In this document: positions 1 through 7,820 of the stretch, piece by piece | Position numbering within the stretch: the first letter of the stretch is position 1 | Layout: each line of letters opens with the position of its first letter | Assembly (NCBI GenBank): GCA_020848595.1 | Contig: JADLHV010000099.1 | Span: forward strand, 1 to 27,809 | DNA: 27,809 nucleotides | Reading direction: 5' to 3' | Source: Bacteroidia bacterium | GTDB lineage: Bacteria > Bacteroidota > Bacteroidia > NS11-12g > UBA955 | Translations under genes and position numbers: made by a program | Notes under the pieces: generated by a model | The model's input: the letters and a program-made list of their open reading frames with translations, nothing else | The model's database searches: none | Told to the model about the DNA's origin: nothing

Positions 1-1
1 A

Positions 2-211
2 TGTATTGGCACCGACTCACAAGTAAAGCAAAACATTGTTGAATTTGCCACTGCCATTGTTTTCATAAGAGAAAAGCATGGTGGATGTATGTTTTTCAAT
101 TCCTTTATCACCCAAAACCATTTTTCAATTAAATTAAAATCATTTTACCAGAAGCGTTTACTTCTCCAATTTTACAAACTCCTGGTCTATTTATTTCTTT
201 TGAGCATGTGA
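2..211 (+). pseudogene. Truncated YkuK/DUF458-like RNase H-fold protein (5' end outside window)
   Basis: A frame open at the left edge encodes IGTDSQVKQNIVEFATAIVF followed by IREKHGG (about positions 5-85). This resembles the N-terminal core of the YkuK/DUF458 family, a predicted RNase H-like fold in which the GTDSQ segment carries the acidic residue. Family members continue for roughly another 100 residues. Here recognisable similarity fades around positions 97-136, and the frame then runs antisense through the last codons of selD to a TGA at 209-211. SelD itself reads normally to its end, so the tail after about 128 is not a credible family sequence. I read this as a gene remnant cut off where selD ends. 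Alternatives are a frameshift near position 95 or a sequencing error. Recognition is from memory of the motif, with no search done. Confidence 0.5.
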
Positions 212-1115
212 ACATTAATCCACCGCTAGTTTGTGGATCGCAAAGCCATAGAAACTCCAATCCATTTAAACCTTCAGTTCTATCTTTTATAAAATTATAA
301 TTGCTAGTTGTAATATTAGGATAAATCATTTTTGAGGCTATTACTTTAGCTTCTTCAATCACAGGAATTTCGATTAAATTTAAATTTGCGCCTAAATTTT
401 TTCCTAACATTTCAGACAAATGACCGAGCAATCCGAATCCAGTAACATCCGTCATAGCGGTTATTTCGGGCATTGCACCTAGCTCCAATCCAAGAATATT
501 TAATTGAGTCGCGTACTTTAATAACTGAGCATAACCATCTTCACTTATCTGGTCTAATTTTACAGCATTAGCCAATAATCCCAAACCAAGGGGTTTAGTT
601 AAATAGATCTTATCACCCACTAAACAAGTAGAATTTCTTTTAAGATTTTGAGATACAATCGTACCACTAACAGACAATCCAAAAATGGGTTCTGCTGAGT
701 CGACACTATGACCACCAGAAATTGAAATACCAGCTTGAACACAAATTTCTTGAGCACCTTTTAAAACCAAACTCGCATCATCAAGAGAAATTTTTTCGAG
801 TGGCCAACCAAGGATTGAGAGAGCGGTTAAAGGTTTTCCACCCATGGCATACACATCACTTATTGCATTTGCTGCTGCAATTCTTCCAAAATCATACGGA
901 TCCTTAACCACGGGCAAAAAGAAATCGACAGTTTGAATAAGCAACAATCCATTGCCTAAATCCATTACAGAGGCATCATCACTCGTTCTAAAATCAATTA
1001 AATTCCGAGGATCCGACGAATGTTTGATAGACTTTAAAATTAATCCAAGTTTAGCAGGTTCGATTTTACAACCACAGCCTCCTCCTTTCGAAAATTCTAG
1101 GAGATTACAAGGCAT
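129..1115 (-). CDS. selD: Selenide, water dikinase (selenophosphate synthetase)
   Basis: SelD makes selenophosphate from selenide and ATP in the cytoplasm. It is the selenium donor for selenocysteine and for 2-selenouridine in tRNA. The 328 residues are near the family length. The glycine-rich N-terminal loop KGGGCGCKI holds the expected catalytic Cys14 and Lys17. Both cysteines of CGC use TGT codons, so this is a Cys-type and not a selenoprotein SelD. PurM-like signatures follow: NAISDVYAMGG around residue 85, DVTGFGLLGH around 223 and DPQTSGGLMF near 293. The ATG overlaps the end of the DUF4377-META gene by 11 nt, which suggests translational coupling as the last gene of the operon with mnmH. 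No selA or selB is present in the window. Confidence 0.96.
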   Translation of the reverse strand: MPCNLLEFSKGGGCGCKIEPAKLGLILKSIKHSSDPRNLIDFRTSDDASVMDLGNGLLLIQTVDFFLPVVKDPYDFGRIAAANAISDVYAMGGKPLTALSILGWPLEKISLDDASLVLKGAQEICVQAGISISGGHSVDSAEPIFGLSVSGTIVSQNLKRNSTCLVGDKIYLTKPLGLGLLANAVKLDQISEDGYAQLLKYATQLNILGLELGAMPEITAMTDVTGFGLLGHLSEMLGKNLGANLNLIEIPVIEEAKVIASKMIYPNITTSNYNFIKDRTEGLNGLEFLWLCDPQTSGGLMFTCSKEINRPGVCKIGEVNASGKMILI

Positions 1116-2094
1116 ATCGAATCATAATTTCCCTTCTGGAACCATCCTTAAAGATTAAAATCGCATGATTAATATCCTTTAAAGTATGCGGTTTGGTTAA
1201 TATCTCAATAGATTGAATATCGGATTCCTTATCTAAATTAACTAGCCTAAGCGCTATATCAGATTTTTTTATTTGAGTTAAACTATCCTTCTCAAAAATA
1301 AAATTTTTAAAACCTGCTTCTTTAACATCATCAAGCGTAATAGCATAACGACCATCTCTAAGTAGAGTATAAGAATTACTTCTATAAATATGTGGTTTGC
1401 TAAATTCAGAAATTAAAGAATCCAATCGTTTCTCAGGTCTCAAGTGCAAAGTATATCCATTCATACAGGTAATAAACAACATATTATTTCTAAAATAGAA
1501 TTGAGTATTACTTTCAATACTTTCCATAATTATTCTTTCAAGAGAATCGTTTTGGCAACTCTTAAGTGTAGAAGTCATAAGACCAAAATTAATTTGACCT
1601 TCTAAAACTTCAGCATTTCCAGCAAAAGAATTACATCCACCAAAACCATACACCACATGACTATCTAGGTCGAATTGCATCCAAGCACCCAAGGGTCTAA
1701 CACGCGGAATCATACTACTAACACTTTGAATATTTATTAATTTCCAACGCGTTGCACCTAAAATTTCTCTTTGCTTTAAAACCGTATTTTTTGTTTCAAC
1801 AGTTCTATGGTATTTATAAGTAAATTGAGGTCCATCTGGCAATGGGTCTATAATTGGGGTCACAGTTAACTCAATTAATACTTCAACACCCGGCTCCCAA
1901 ATAAAGCCTTCAATTTCGTGCTGAAAAGGCTTCCAAGTACTATCAGGAGAACTTCTTACTTGTAAACAAGACATCATAATATTGCCGTATTGACAAGCGA
2001 TTTTAGCGTCCGCTATATACCAATATTTAAGAGATTGGGCATTAGCTGCCAAGACTGTTACGATCATCAATGTAATTAAACTCAACTTTTTCAT
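1105..2094 (-). CDS. Exported DUF4377-META (HslJ-like) domain protein
   Basis: The 329 residues begin with a signal peptide (MKKLSLITLMIVTVLAANAQ). Residues about 22-105 resemble DUF4377: paired cysteines at 34 and 43, then EGFIWEPGVEV. A META/HslJ-type domain follows at about 113-220, with GCNSFAG and the typical LMTSTLKSC segment. The last 100 residues match nothing I recognise. META domains occur in envelope or lipid-attached proteins and HslJ is linked to novobiocin resistance, but the molecular role is unknown. Its ATG shares an ATGA overlap with the mnmH stop codon, and its own stop lies inside the selD start region. It therefore sits between two selenium genes in one transcript, with no obvious functional reason. 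Confidence 0.8.
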   Translation of the reverse strand: MKKLSLITLMIVTVLAANAQSLKYWYIADAKIACQYGNIMMSCLQVRSSPDSTWKPFQHEIEGFIWEPGVEVLIELTVTPIIDPLPDGPQFTYKYHRTVETKNTVLKQREILGATRWKLINIQSVSSMIPRVRPLGAWMQFDLDSHVVYGFGGCNSFAGNAEVLEGQINFGLMTSTLKSCQNDSLERIIMESIESNTQFYFRNNMLFITCMNGYTLHLRPEKRLDSLISEFSKPHIYRSNSYTLLRDGRYAITLDDVKEAGFKNFIFEKDSLTQIKKSDIALRLVNLDKESDIQSIEILTKPHTLKDINHAILIFKDGSRREIMIRYAL

Positions 2095-3128
2095 TCTTTT
2101 GCAAATTTATTATTTTTCAAGACATAGGATTGTAAATATTCTGCAATAATGCGAGGTTTTAATTGACTAAACGGTAATTTGACGGAAATTTGACGTTGAC
2201 GTTTCAACCTACTCATTTCATAAGCTTTATCGTAATAGACGAGCAATCGCTTAACAACTGGCTCTAAATCACCGATTTCCGTCAAAGCACAGAGCAATCG
2301 CATCTCTTCATCACCCAATCTTTTTCTGAGAAATTTAATACTGTTTGACAATTCCTCTAAATCAAAATCACCATAAATTTCCAAGGTATGTTTAATTCTT
2401 TCTTCTAGATTGATATCAATTTCAATAACAGGAGCCAATTTCATAAGATGCCAAAGCTCTTCAGGGATATAAACTTTTCCAACCAAAATACTTTCATTTT
2501 CGATCCATAAGTTTCGATTAAAATCATAATTTTTCAATACTTCATATATCTTATTATGAAACTGAGTAGAACTTGGCTGAGCTTGCTGACCTAATCCTCC
2601 AAATGCACTTCCTCTATGATTGGCAAGCGCTTCTAAATCTAGAACTTGTTCACCTAATTGCATGAGTTCATTCAATACTTCTGTTTTACCACTTCCAGTA
2701 TAACCACTAAGAATAAGGATATTTTGAAACTTATTAAAAAAATCAATAGCGTGATTTCTATAAGCTTTATATCCTTCCTTTAGCATGATTACATTGTAAC
2801 CATTATCAGAAAAAAAAGCAGACATCAATTGACTTCTTAATCCACCCCGTGCACAATACACTCGAATATCCGTTTTATCAGTTTTATCTTTAAGGTCTTG
2901 AAGAATTTGATTTTTTATTGGATCAACCAATTTATGTCCCAATGCGATAGCAGCGTCTTTACCTTCCATTTTATATACCACACCAATATGGTGCCTATGT
3001 TCGTTATTCAACAAAGGCACATTTATGGCACCTGGAATATGACTTTCTTCATATTCCCCCGGAGAGCGCACATCAATAATAGGGAAAAGTAATGATTGAA
3101 AATCGACAACTGACTTGACTTGTATCAT
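2091..3128 (-). CDS. mnmH: tRNA 2-selenouridine synthase
   Basis: MnmH (SelU, YbbB) replaces sulfur by selenium in 2-thiouridine at the wobble position of tRNAs for Lys, Glu and Gln. It works through a geranylated intermediate and uses selenophosphate from SelD. The 345-residue protein has an N-terminal rhodanese domain (about 1-130) with its active-site loop YCARGGLRSQ, catalytic Cys92. A P-loop domain follows with the Walker A motif GYTGSGKT at 142-149. Both are diagnostic of the family and the length is normal. The start overlaps the DUF2130 stop by ATGA, and the stop overlaps the next ATG the same way. Partnership with selD three genes away in the same operon supports the assignment strongly. 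Confidence 0.95.
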   Translation of the reverse strand: MIQVKSVVDFQSLLFPIIDVRSPGEYEESHIPGAINVPLLNNEHRHHIGVVYKMEGKDAAIALGHKLVDPIKNQILQDLKDKTDKTDIRVYCARGGLRSQLMSAFFSDNGYNVIMLKEGYKAYRNHAIDFFNKFQNILILSGYTGSGKTEVLNELMQLGEQVLDLEALANHRGSAFGGLGQQAQPSSTQFHNKIYEVLKNYDFNRNLWIENESILVGKVYIPEELWHLMKLAPVIEIDINLEERIKHTLEIYGDFDLEELSNSIKFLRKRLGDEEMRLLCALTEIGDLEPVVKRLLVYYDKAYEMSRLKRQRQISVKLPFSQLKPRIIAEYLQSYVLKNNKFAKE

Positions 3129-4378
3129 TCATCAATAAGATTTTCATCACCACCTAAATCCAAAGCTTTGATATCTGAAACCGCAGAACCTGCAATACCT
3201 TTAATACTTCCGTACATACCAACTGCATTGAGCAATACCTTATCAATTTGTTTCTCGCGTTCTTTCCATATTTTTTCCATAGCAGAGCGTTCACTTATAA
3301 TGGCTTTTTTCATACTCATAAAACCTTCTGTAATGGCTTCAATTTGGTGTTTAAATTCATTTCCCGTTAAAAAACTATAAAGCATTTGCATTTTTTCACC
3401 TTTATTTTCATTAGCAGAAACAGCATCACTTACCTTTATTAAACTATTACGCAAAACTAAGGCCAAGCTTTTTGCTTCGTGATAAGAACAAATATAAATA
3501 CCTTCTTTCAAACCAAAACCATCCATATCTTTAGGCATAGCTTGAGTAACAATTACACCAATATCACCGCCACTTTGTCTAAAATCAGCTTTAAATTTCT
3601 CTATCCACAAAGGTTGAAACTCTTTAGTACGTTTACTTTCCCAGACAATAGTTCCACATGCTTGACCCTGAGCATTCAATACAGTTTGAATTAAATCGGC
3701 ACCTTTAACGCCCTTACCTACTTCAGTAATTTGATCAAAAATAAATGTCTGTTTTAGCATTTCTTCAAGAGCTAATTCTTGCACCTCACCTTGTAATTGC
3801 ATACTACCCTGCTCCGATTTGCGTTTCATTTCTTCAATCAACTTTTTCTGATCATCCAGTTGTTTATTTAACTCCTTTATAACCAATTCGCTCTTTTGTT
3901 CAACCTCTTTAGATAGCTTTTCCTTCATTAACACTTCATGTTCCAAAATTTTCTTTTTGGTTTCCAATTCATGCAATTCAGACATTTCCTTCATTCGTTT
4001 TTCCATTTCCAATTTTTCAACTTCCATGCGACGAAAAGTCTTTAGCTTCTCTTCTTGTTCTTCATTGTTTTTCCGCAGAGATGTCATTAGTTCTTCGTGT
4101 TCCTGAGTTAATTTCGACTTTATTAACTCTTCCATTTCTTTGCGCTTTTCGCTCAATTCCTTTTGCTGCTGTTCAATAAAAGACTTGCGTTCTATGGCTA
4201 ACTGTTCATCACGCAGCTTGGCACCTTCTTCTAGTTTCTTCTTTTCTATGGCGTATTTCTCATTAAGTTCTTTGCGCAGTTTGGCATCAATTTCTTTTTC
4301 CAAATCTGCTGTCATGGCTGATTCAATGCTAAATTGAGTTTTACAACTTGGACAAGTAACCAGATTATTCGCTTTCAT
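3125..4378 (-). CDS. DUF2130 coiled-coil protein with nuclease-like C-terminal domain
   Basis: The 417-residue soluble protein starts with a CxxC knuckle (CPSCKTQF, residues 9-16). A long, highly charged coiled coil covers about 20-200, and a conserved C-terminal domain runs to the end. That domain contains GVKGADLIQTV and then GTIVWESKRTKEF. The spacing of Asp228, Glu247 and Lys249 fits a PD-(D/E)XK-type core, which is how DUF2130 proteins are usually described. No activity is established that I know of. It is first in the overlapping operon with mnmH and selD. A sequence close to a -7 box (TAAATTCG, one mismatch) ends 4 nt before the ATG at 4383-4390, so the mRNA may be leaderless. Nothing in the sequence ties it to selenium except position. 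Confidence 0.85.
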   Translation of the reverse strand: MKANNLVTCPSCKTQFSIESAMTADLEKEIDAKLRKELNEKYAIEKKKLEEGAKLRDEQLAIERKSFIEQQQKELSEKRKEMEELIKSKLTQEHEELMTSLRKNNEEQEEKLKTFRRMEVEKLEMEKRMKEMSELHELETKKKILEHEVLMKEKLSKEVEQKSELVIKELNKQLDDQKKLIEEMKRKSEQGSMQLQGEVQELALEEMLKQTFIFDQITEVGKGVKGADLIQTVLNAQGQACGTIVWESKRTKEFQPLWIEKFKADFRQSGGDIGVIVTQAMPKDMDGFGLKEGIYICSYHEAKSLALVLRNSLIKVSDAVSANENKGEKMQMLYSFLTGNEFKHQIEAITEGFMSMKKAIISERSAMEKIWKEREKQIDKVLLNAVGMYGSIKGIAGSAVSDIKALDLGGDENLIDE

Positions 4379-4684
4379 GAGGCGAATTTAATGAAATGTT
4401 GTGGCTTATTAATTTAATAGAAATAAATACGGTATAGAAATGAATTATAAACTTAATTTTAAGATTCTAAAGATTAACTTGAGCATTTAAACTCTTCACA
4501 AATAAAATAGGTTCGACCTCCTATTTACGTCAAATTCCAATTAAAAAATGAATGTTATAACTTAATATAATATTCGATATTTATAGCCGAAAACAGTTGA
4601 AAACATTCGATAAATTATCATCTACAAGATTCAAACTTAACTGAATAAAACATCAAAAAAAAGAGGCTAATAATTAGATAAACA
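4379..4684. other. Gene-free spacer upstream of the selenium operon
   Basis: This 306-nt AT-rich spacer separates the methyltransferase stop from the DUF2130 start. I see no coding frame with family character. It holds a hairpin at 4505-4526 with AAATAGG pairing to CCTATTT. On the - strand the hairpin is followed by TATTT, so it could be a weak terminator for the methyltransferase. A run of eight T on the - strand (about 4653-4660) lies just after the methyltransferase stop without a GC-rich stem. A possible -7 box for DUF2130 lies at 4383-4390. Confidence 0.5.
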
Positions 4685-5296
4685 CTACTTTTTTGTTCCA
4701 ACAAATCTAATGACTTTGCCAATTCCATTGTGATATAGACCTTCACTTAATTCGACCTCAACATCTTCGAGAATTTGAACATCAAAGCCTTCGAAATCAC
4801 TTTTAATTTCATCTAAAGAAAATAGCATATCAATATCTTTAGGACCACCAACTTTGGGATTATGAGACGAATAATTCAAATGATCTTTACTAAAAGCTTC
4901 AAAAATCAATGTGCCACAAGGTTTCAGGAATCTAAGTAAATGTTTATGGAAATTTGATTTTACTTCAGCAGGAAAATGAGCATAAACAAGACCTATAACA
5001 TCAAATTCAGCATCAATATAAGGTAGTTTATAAATATCCTCAACAATATAATCAATATCAACTCCGATGCGCTTTGCTAAATTATTCGCTTTATGTTTAC
5101 CTTGAATACTTTGATCAAAAGCCTTTGAAACCCATCCTTTAGAAGCAGCATAAACAGCATTTCTACCTTCACCTTCAGCAGGAAATAAAATAGTCCCAGG
5201 AGTTAATTTATCTAATTCTTGTTTAAGAAAACTGTTCGGCAATTCGCCATAAGCATATTCAATTTGAGCATAACGTTCATTCCAATGTTGTAGCAT
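4685..5296 (-). CDS. Class I SAM-dependent methyltransferase (TehB-like subgroup)
   Basis: The 203-residue cytoplasmic protein has a Rossmann-type methyltransferase layout. Motif I is GTILFPAEGEGRNAVYAASKG around residues 34-54, where the GEGRNA core resembles the TehB/thiopurine-type group. An acidic residue follows at the end of strand 2 (AFDQS), then YKLPYIDAEFDVIGL as motif IV, and a GTLIFEAFSK segment after the LKPCG turn. The substrate cannot be read from the sequence. It follows the small exported protein by 5 nt and is probably co-transcribed with it. I am confident of the fold and unsure of the biological target. Confidence 0.85.
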   Translation of the reverse strand: MLQHWNERYAQIEYAYGELPNSFLKQELDKLTPGTILFPAEGEGRNAVYAASKGWVSKAFDQSIQGKHKANNLAKRIGVDIDYIVEDIYKLPYIDAEFDVIGLVYAHFPAEVKSNFHKHLLRFLKPCGTLIFEAFSKDHLNYSSHNPKVGGPKDIDMLFSLDEIKSDFEGFDVQILEDVEVELSEGLYHNGIGKVIRFVGTKK

Positions 5297-5301
5297 GCGT
5301 A

Positions 5302-5853
5302 TTATTTAATTTTAAATGTATGAATAATTCTATCAAACAAAGGTTCAATATCAGGGAAAGCCGACAATTCACTTGTTAAAGTCCAAATATACCCCTTACC
5401 ATTTATTAAAAATATATACTGTTCCCATTGAATTTTATATTTTCCTTGCGAGCCCATAAAGACTAGCTTCTGCCCTTCCATACCATTAATTTTTATCGGA
5501 ACATTCTCTAACATAACAAAGTTCTTAATAGACGTTTGATATTGAATTTCGGAAGCCTCCACATAATGTTCCAGTTTAGCATCTGGATTATTATTAATTT
5601 CAGACATTAAACTAATATTTTCCATAAAAGAGTCTAACTCAGATTCTTGTTTGGTAAACATTTGAATTCGAGTGCCTACAACCCCTACAAGTGACACATC
5701 TAAATATTTAGGAAAAGAAACATAATAATCCGAATCATTATATTTAAACCAATTAGGAAAAGTTTTAATTGAATCAGACTGTGCATTTGCTAAAATTGGA
5801 TAAAATGATAACAAGACAAGCCAAAGCGATAAATTACTTCGATTTCTAAGCAT
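5302..5853 (-). CDS. Small exported protein, PsbP/DUF1795-like
   Basis: About 183 residues with a signal peptide: MLRNRSN, a hydrophobic stretch and a likely cleavage at ANAQS. I prefer this ATG, at 5851-5853, over one seven codons upstream. It puts the positive charge directly before the hydrophobic core, and a near-consensus -7 box (TATTTTCG, 5864-5871) lies between the two. The mature part (YYVSFPKYLDVS, later GMEGQKLVFM and a C-terminal FDRIIHTFKI) has the pattern of the PsbP-like/DUF1795 fold, in which a short domain ends in a final helix. Function is unknown. The methyltransferase gene follows 5 nt downstream. Confidence 0.65.
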   Translation of the reverse strand: MLRNRSNLSLWLVLLSFYPILANAQSDSIKTFPNWFKYNDSDYYVSFPKYLDVSLVGVVGTRIQMFTKQESELDSFMENISLMSEINNNPDAKLEHYVEASEIQYQTSIKNFVMLENVPIKINGMEGQKLVFMGSQGKYKIQWEQYIFLINGKGYIWTLTSELSAFPDIEPLFDRIIHTFKIK

Positions 5854-5906
5854 AATAACTTGACGAAAATACATCCATTTAAGTTGCTTTTACAACTAAT
5901 AAACGA

Positions 5907-7514
5907 TTAATATTCTAGAATCAATTTTCTAGTTACAATTGAAGATTGAGTTTTAATTTGAAGCATGTAAGTACCACCATACTCTAAGCTATTCAAATCA
6001 AAATTAAGAATATTATTTCCAAGGACTGTGTCAGAAACTTGAGCCGAATAAACCAATTCGCCCAGATAATTAAACAAACTAATTTCAACAGGTTCTAGTT
6101 GATTTAAAGTAAAATGCAATTCAAATTCACCATTATTAGGATTAGGATAAACACTTATTTGATACAAATCGTTGCTATGTTTATTGATTTGGTGCAATCC
6201 GGATTCAGTATTCTTAAAAAGATACACTTTAAATATTTGACTGCTTGCTTGACTTTGAGAACCGCTATTAACAAAAAAGATATTTTTAGCACTGCTCGCT
6301 ATTCCTCCGAAAATGTAGCCAATCAGTACACTATCTTGTTGTATACTATCTAATTTTAAAACACCGTTAGGATACCATTCTAAATTCTCATTTCTTATAA
6401 ATTCGGCGCTTGCACCCAAAAAAGCAGGCATTTCAACAGGTAATTTATATTCGGCCATACTGCCATCTGCTAAACGAGTTATGCGCGCAATCGTTTTTAC
6501 AAAAGGCACATTATCATCTTGAACTAGAATTCCAGCACTATCATAGAATTGAGCTATACCTCCAAAAAATACAGTGTGCATTTGATTACCTGAAGCGGCA
6601 TAAATAGGCACAACTGGACAATGATAATGATTATAGAACTGTTGAAAGCCACTTTGCACTTGGTAATTTAAACTATCAATATTGACACAATTTAAAAATG
6701 GCAAATCAACATTTAATTGAAACACTCCAGAAAATGCCGTTATACCTTCTGAACCATTAGGTAAAATTTGCGCCACTGCATTATAATCTCTGCGATGCAA
6801 GTTAGCCGTATCTATCAACTCAGAAAGATGAGTGATTGAAATATTCGTACCATCATCTGAAATTTTAAACTTCCTTATTGAATTCGTGTATTGCTGCGTA
6901 TACGTAGGATTTCCCATCGGGTTATAATTACCGTCGAATTTATTACCACCCACGAGATAAAAGACATCATTTATCATTTCGAGATGTCCACCTGTTACTG
7001 CAAATTTAGGATCCGTCACTTGTCTAAATGCGCTGCTTATGGAAGTCGAATTAACAATGGCATTGATTAAAAGAGGCACATCTACAGCAATAAGATTTGG
7101 AAAAGTTTTTCTACTTGCGCTATGAGCATTATAACCATATCCACCAAGAATATATAAATATCGACCTTCTTGATGAAATTCCATATTAGTAGAGCTCAAT
7201 TGCTCTTGCAACTCAATCGATAAAGAAGTCAACGATGTTGACCATTTAATTCCCGCAACAGGATCAACAACAAAAATTTGATTATTATTTCCAGCAACAT
7301 CAAAAGCTGCAAATGGTTGTCTTCTGTGTAAACCATCTAATCTACCCCCGATTAATACCCAACGACCACTATCTTGTCCGAAGGCATAAGCTTGCAAGCC
7401 GCCTAATCCTTGAATATTAAAAGATTCTATACTTAGATTAAATGGAGGATTTTGAGCACTTAAATTAGCAAGAAATAAGAAAAAGGAAAATAATAAAAAG
7501 TGTTTTTTGAGCAT
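5907..7514 (-). CDS. Secreted kelch-like protein with T9SS type A sorting domain
   Basis: About 535 residues. An internal ATG at 7512-7514 (MLKKHFLLF, then cleavage near LSAQ) is preferred over the ATG at 7556. It gives a compact signal peptide, and a perfect -7 box (TACTTTTG on the - strand, 7520-7527) ends 5 nt before it, so the mRNA may be leaderless. The body has repeated GG blade motifs (ILGGYGY, LVGGNKF, FFGGIAQ, IFGGIA), consistent with a kelch-type beta-propeller. Residues about 450-535 form a type A C-terminal domain starting VYPNPNNGEFEL and ending VTRKLILEY, which directs export and surface attachment by T9SS. The ligand or function is unknown. Confidence 0.85.
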   Translation of the reverse strand: MLKKHFLLFSFFLFLANLSAQNPPFNLSIESFNIQGLGGLQAYAFGQDSGRWVLIGGRLDGLHRRQPFAAFDVAGNNNQIFVVDPVAGIKWSTSLTSLSIELQEQLSSTNMEFHQEGRYLYILGGYGYNAHSASRKTFPNLIAVDVPLLINAIVNSTSISSAFRQVTDPKFAVTGGHLEMINDVFYLVGGNKFDGNYNPMGNPTYTQQYTNSIRKFKISDDGTNISITHLSELIDTANLHRRDYNAVAQILPNGSEGITAFSGVFQLNVDLPFLNCVNIDSLNYQVQSGFQQFYNHYHCPVVPIYAASGNQMHTVFFGGIAQFYDSAGILVQDDNVPFVKTIARITRLADGSMAEYKLPVEMPAFLGASAEFIRNENLEWYPNGVLKLDSIQQDSVLIGYIFGGIASSAKNIFFVNSGSQSQASSQIFKVYLFKNTESGLHQINKHSNDLYQISVYPNPNNGEFELHFTLNQLEPVEISLFNYLGELVYSAQVSDTVLGNNILNFDLNSLEYGGTYMLQIKTQSSIVTRKLILEY

Positions 7515-7519
7515 AAGAA

Positions 7520-7527
7520 CAAAAGTA
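7520..7527 (-). promoter_or_regulatory. -7 box (TACTTTTG) for the kelch-like T9SS gene
   Basis: A perfect match to the Bacteroidota -7 consensus TAnnTTTG ends 5 nt before the ATG at 7514. Transcription would start at or next to the start codon. No convincing -33 TTTG is seen. Confidence 0.45.
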
Positions 7528-7617
7528 GAGAATCTTTGTTTGTTTAAAAGTGACATAAGTTACAATAAGAGCTAATCACTGCATAAATTAATCCAGATTA
7601 GCATCAATTTTTTTTCG

Positions 7618-7625
7618 TAAATTTG
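7618..7625 (+). promoter_or_regulatory. -7 box (TAAATTTG) of the tRNA-Arg gene
   Basis: A perfect TAnnTTTG ends 10 nt before the first base of the tRNA, leaving a short 5' leader for RNase P to remove. The -33 element is not clear. Position relative to a certain RNA gene makes this one of the better promoter calls here. Confidence 0.6.
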
Positions 7626-7635
7626 CAGTTTAAGA

Positions 7636-7707
7636 GGCTTTATAGTTCAATGGATAGAATGCGGGTTTCCGAAACCCTCGATTCAGGTTCGACTCCTGAT
7701 AAAGCCA
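7636..7707 (+). tRNA. tRNA-Arg (anticodon CCG)
   Basis: A 72-nt cloverleaf can be drawn. The 7-bp acceptor stem is GGCTTTA/TAAAGCC with discriminator A at 7707. The D stem is GTTC/GAAT and the anticodon loop is TTCCGAA, giving CCG, which reads CGG arginine codons. The T arm is TCAGG-TTCGACT-CCTGA. The outermost anticodon-stem pair (27-43) is C-T and does not pair. The 3' CCA is not encoded (CGA follows), so a CCA-adding enzyme is needed. A -7 box precedes it and an intrinsic terminator follows directly. Confidence 0.93.
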
Positions 7708-7715
7708 CGAAAATT

Positions 7716-7741
7716 AAAACCGCCCTAAAGGCGGTTTTTTT
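7716..7741 (+). terminator. Intrinsic terminator of tRNA-Arg
   Basis: AAAACCGCC (7716-7724) pairs perfectly with GGCGGTTTT (7730-7738) around a CTAAA loop, and the T run extends to 7741. It starts 8 nt after the tRNA. Confidence 0.85.
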
Positions 7742-7751
7742 ATTTTCGTGC

Positions 7752-7791
7752 GTCCCGTACCGTTCCGCCGCGGCGGATCTGGTACTGGGAC
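7752..7791. repeat. GC-rich intergenic palindrome (REP-like)
   Basis: A 40-nt nearly perfect inverted repeat. The centre TCCGCCGCGGCGGA (7764-7777) is a perfect 14-nt palindrome. The outer arms GTCCCGTACC (7752-7761) and GGTACTGGGAC (7781-7791) pair with one bulged T. Its GC content is far above the surrounding AT-rich DNA. It lies just after the tRNA terminator and is not followed by a T run, so it is not a simple terminator. It may be a copy of a dispersed REP-like element, but no second copy is present in the window. Confidence 0.6.
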
Positions 7792-7820
7792 ATCCTATCT
7801 AATAAATTAAAAATTTCAAA

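Noticed and set aside
17..121. 34-codon reading frame on the - strand just after selD
   Set aside because: It has no recognisable features and is antisense to the much better YkuK/DUF458-like frame.
1068..1076. Possible selenocysteine in SelD
   Set aside because: Both cysteine positions of the CGC motif are TGT codons and no TGA is in the loop.
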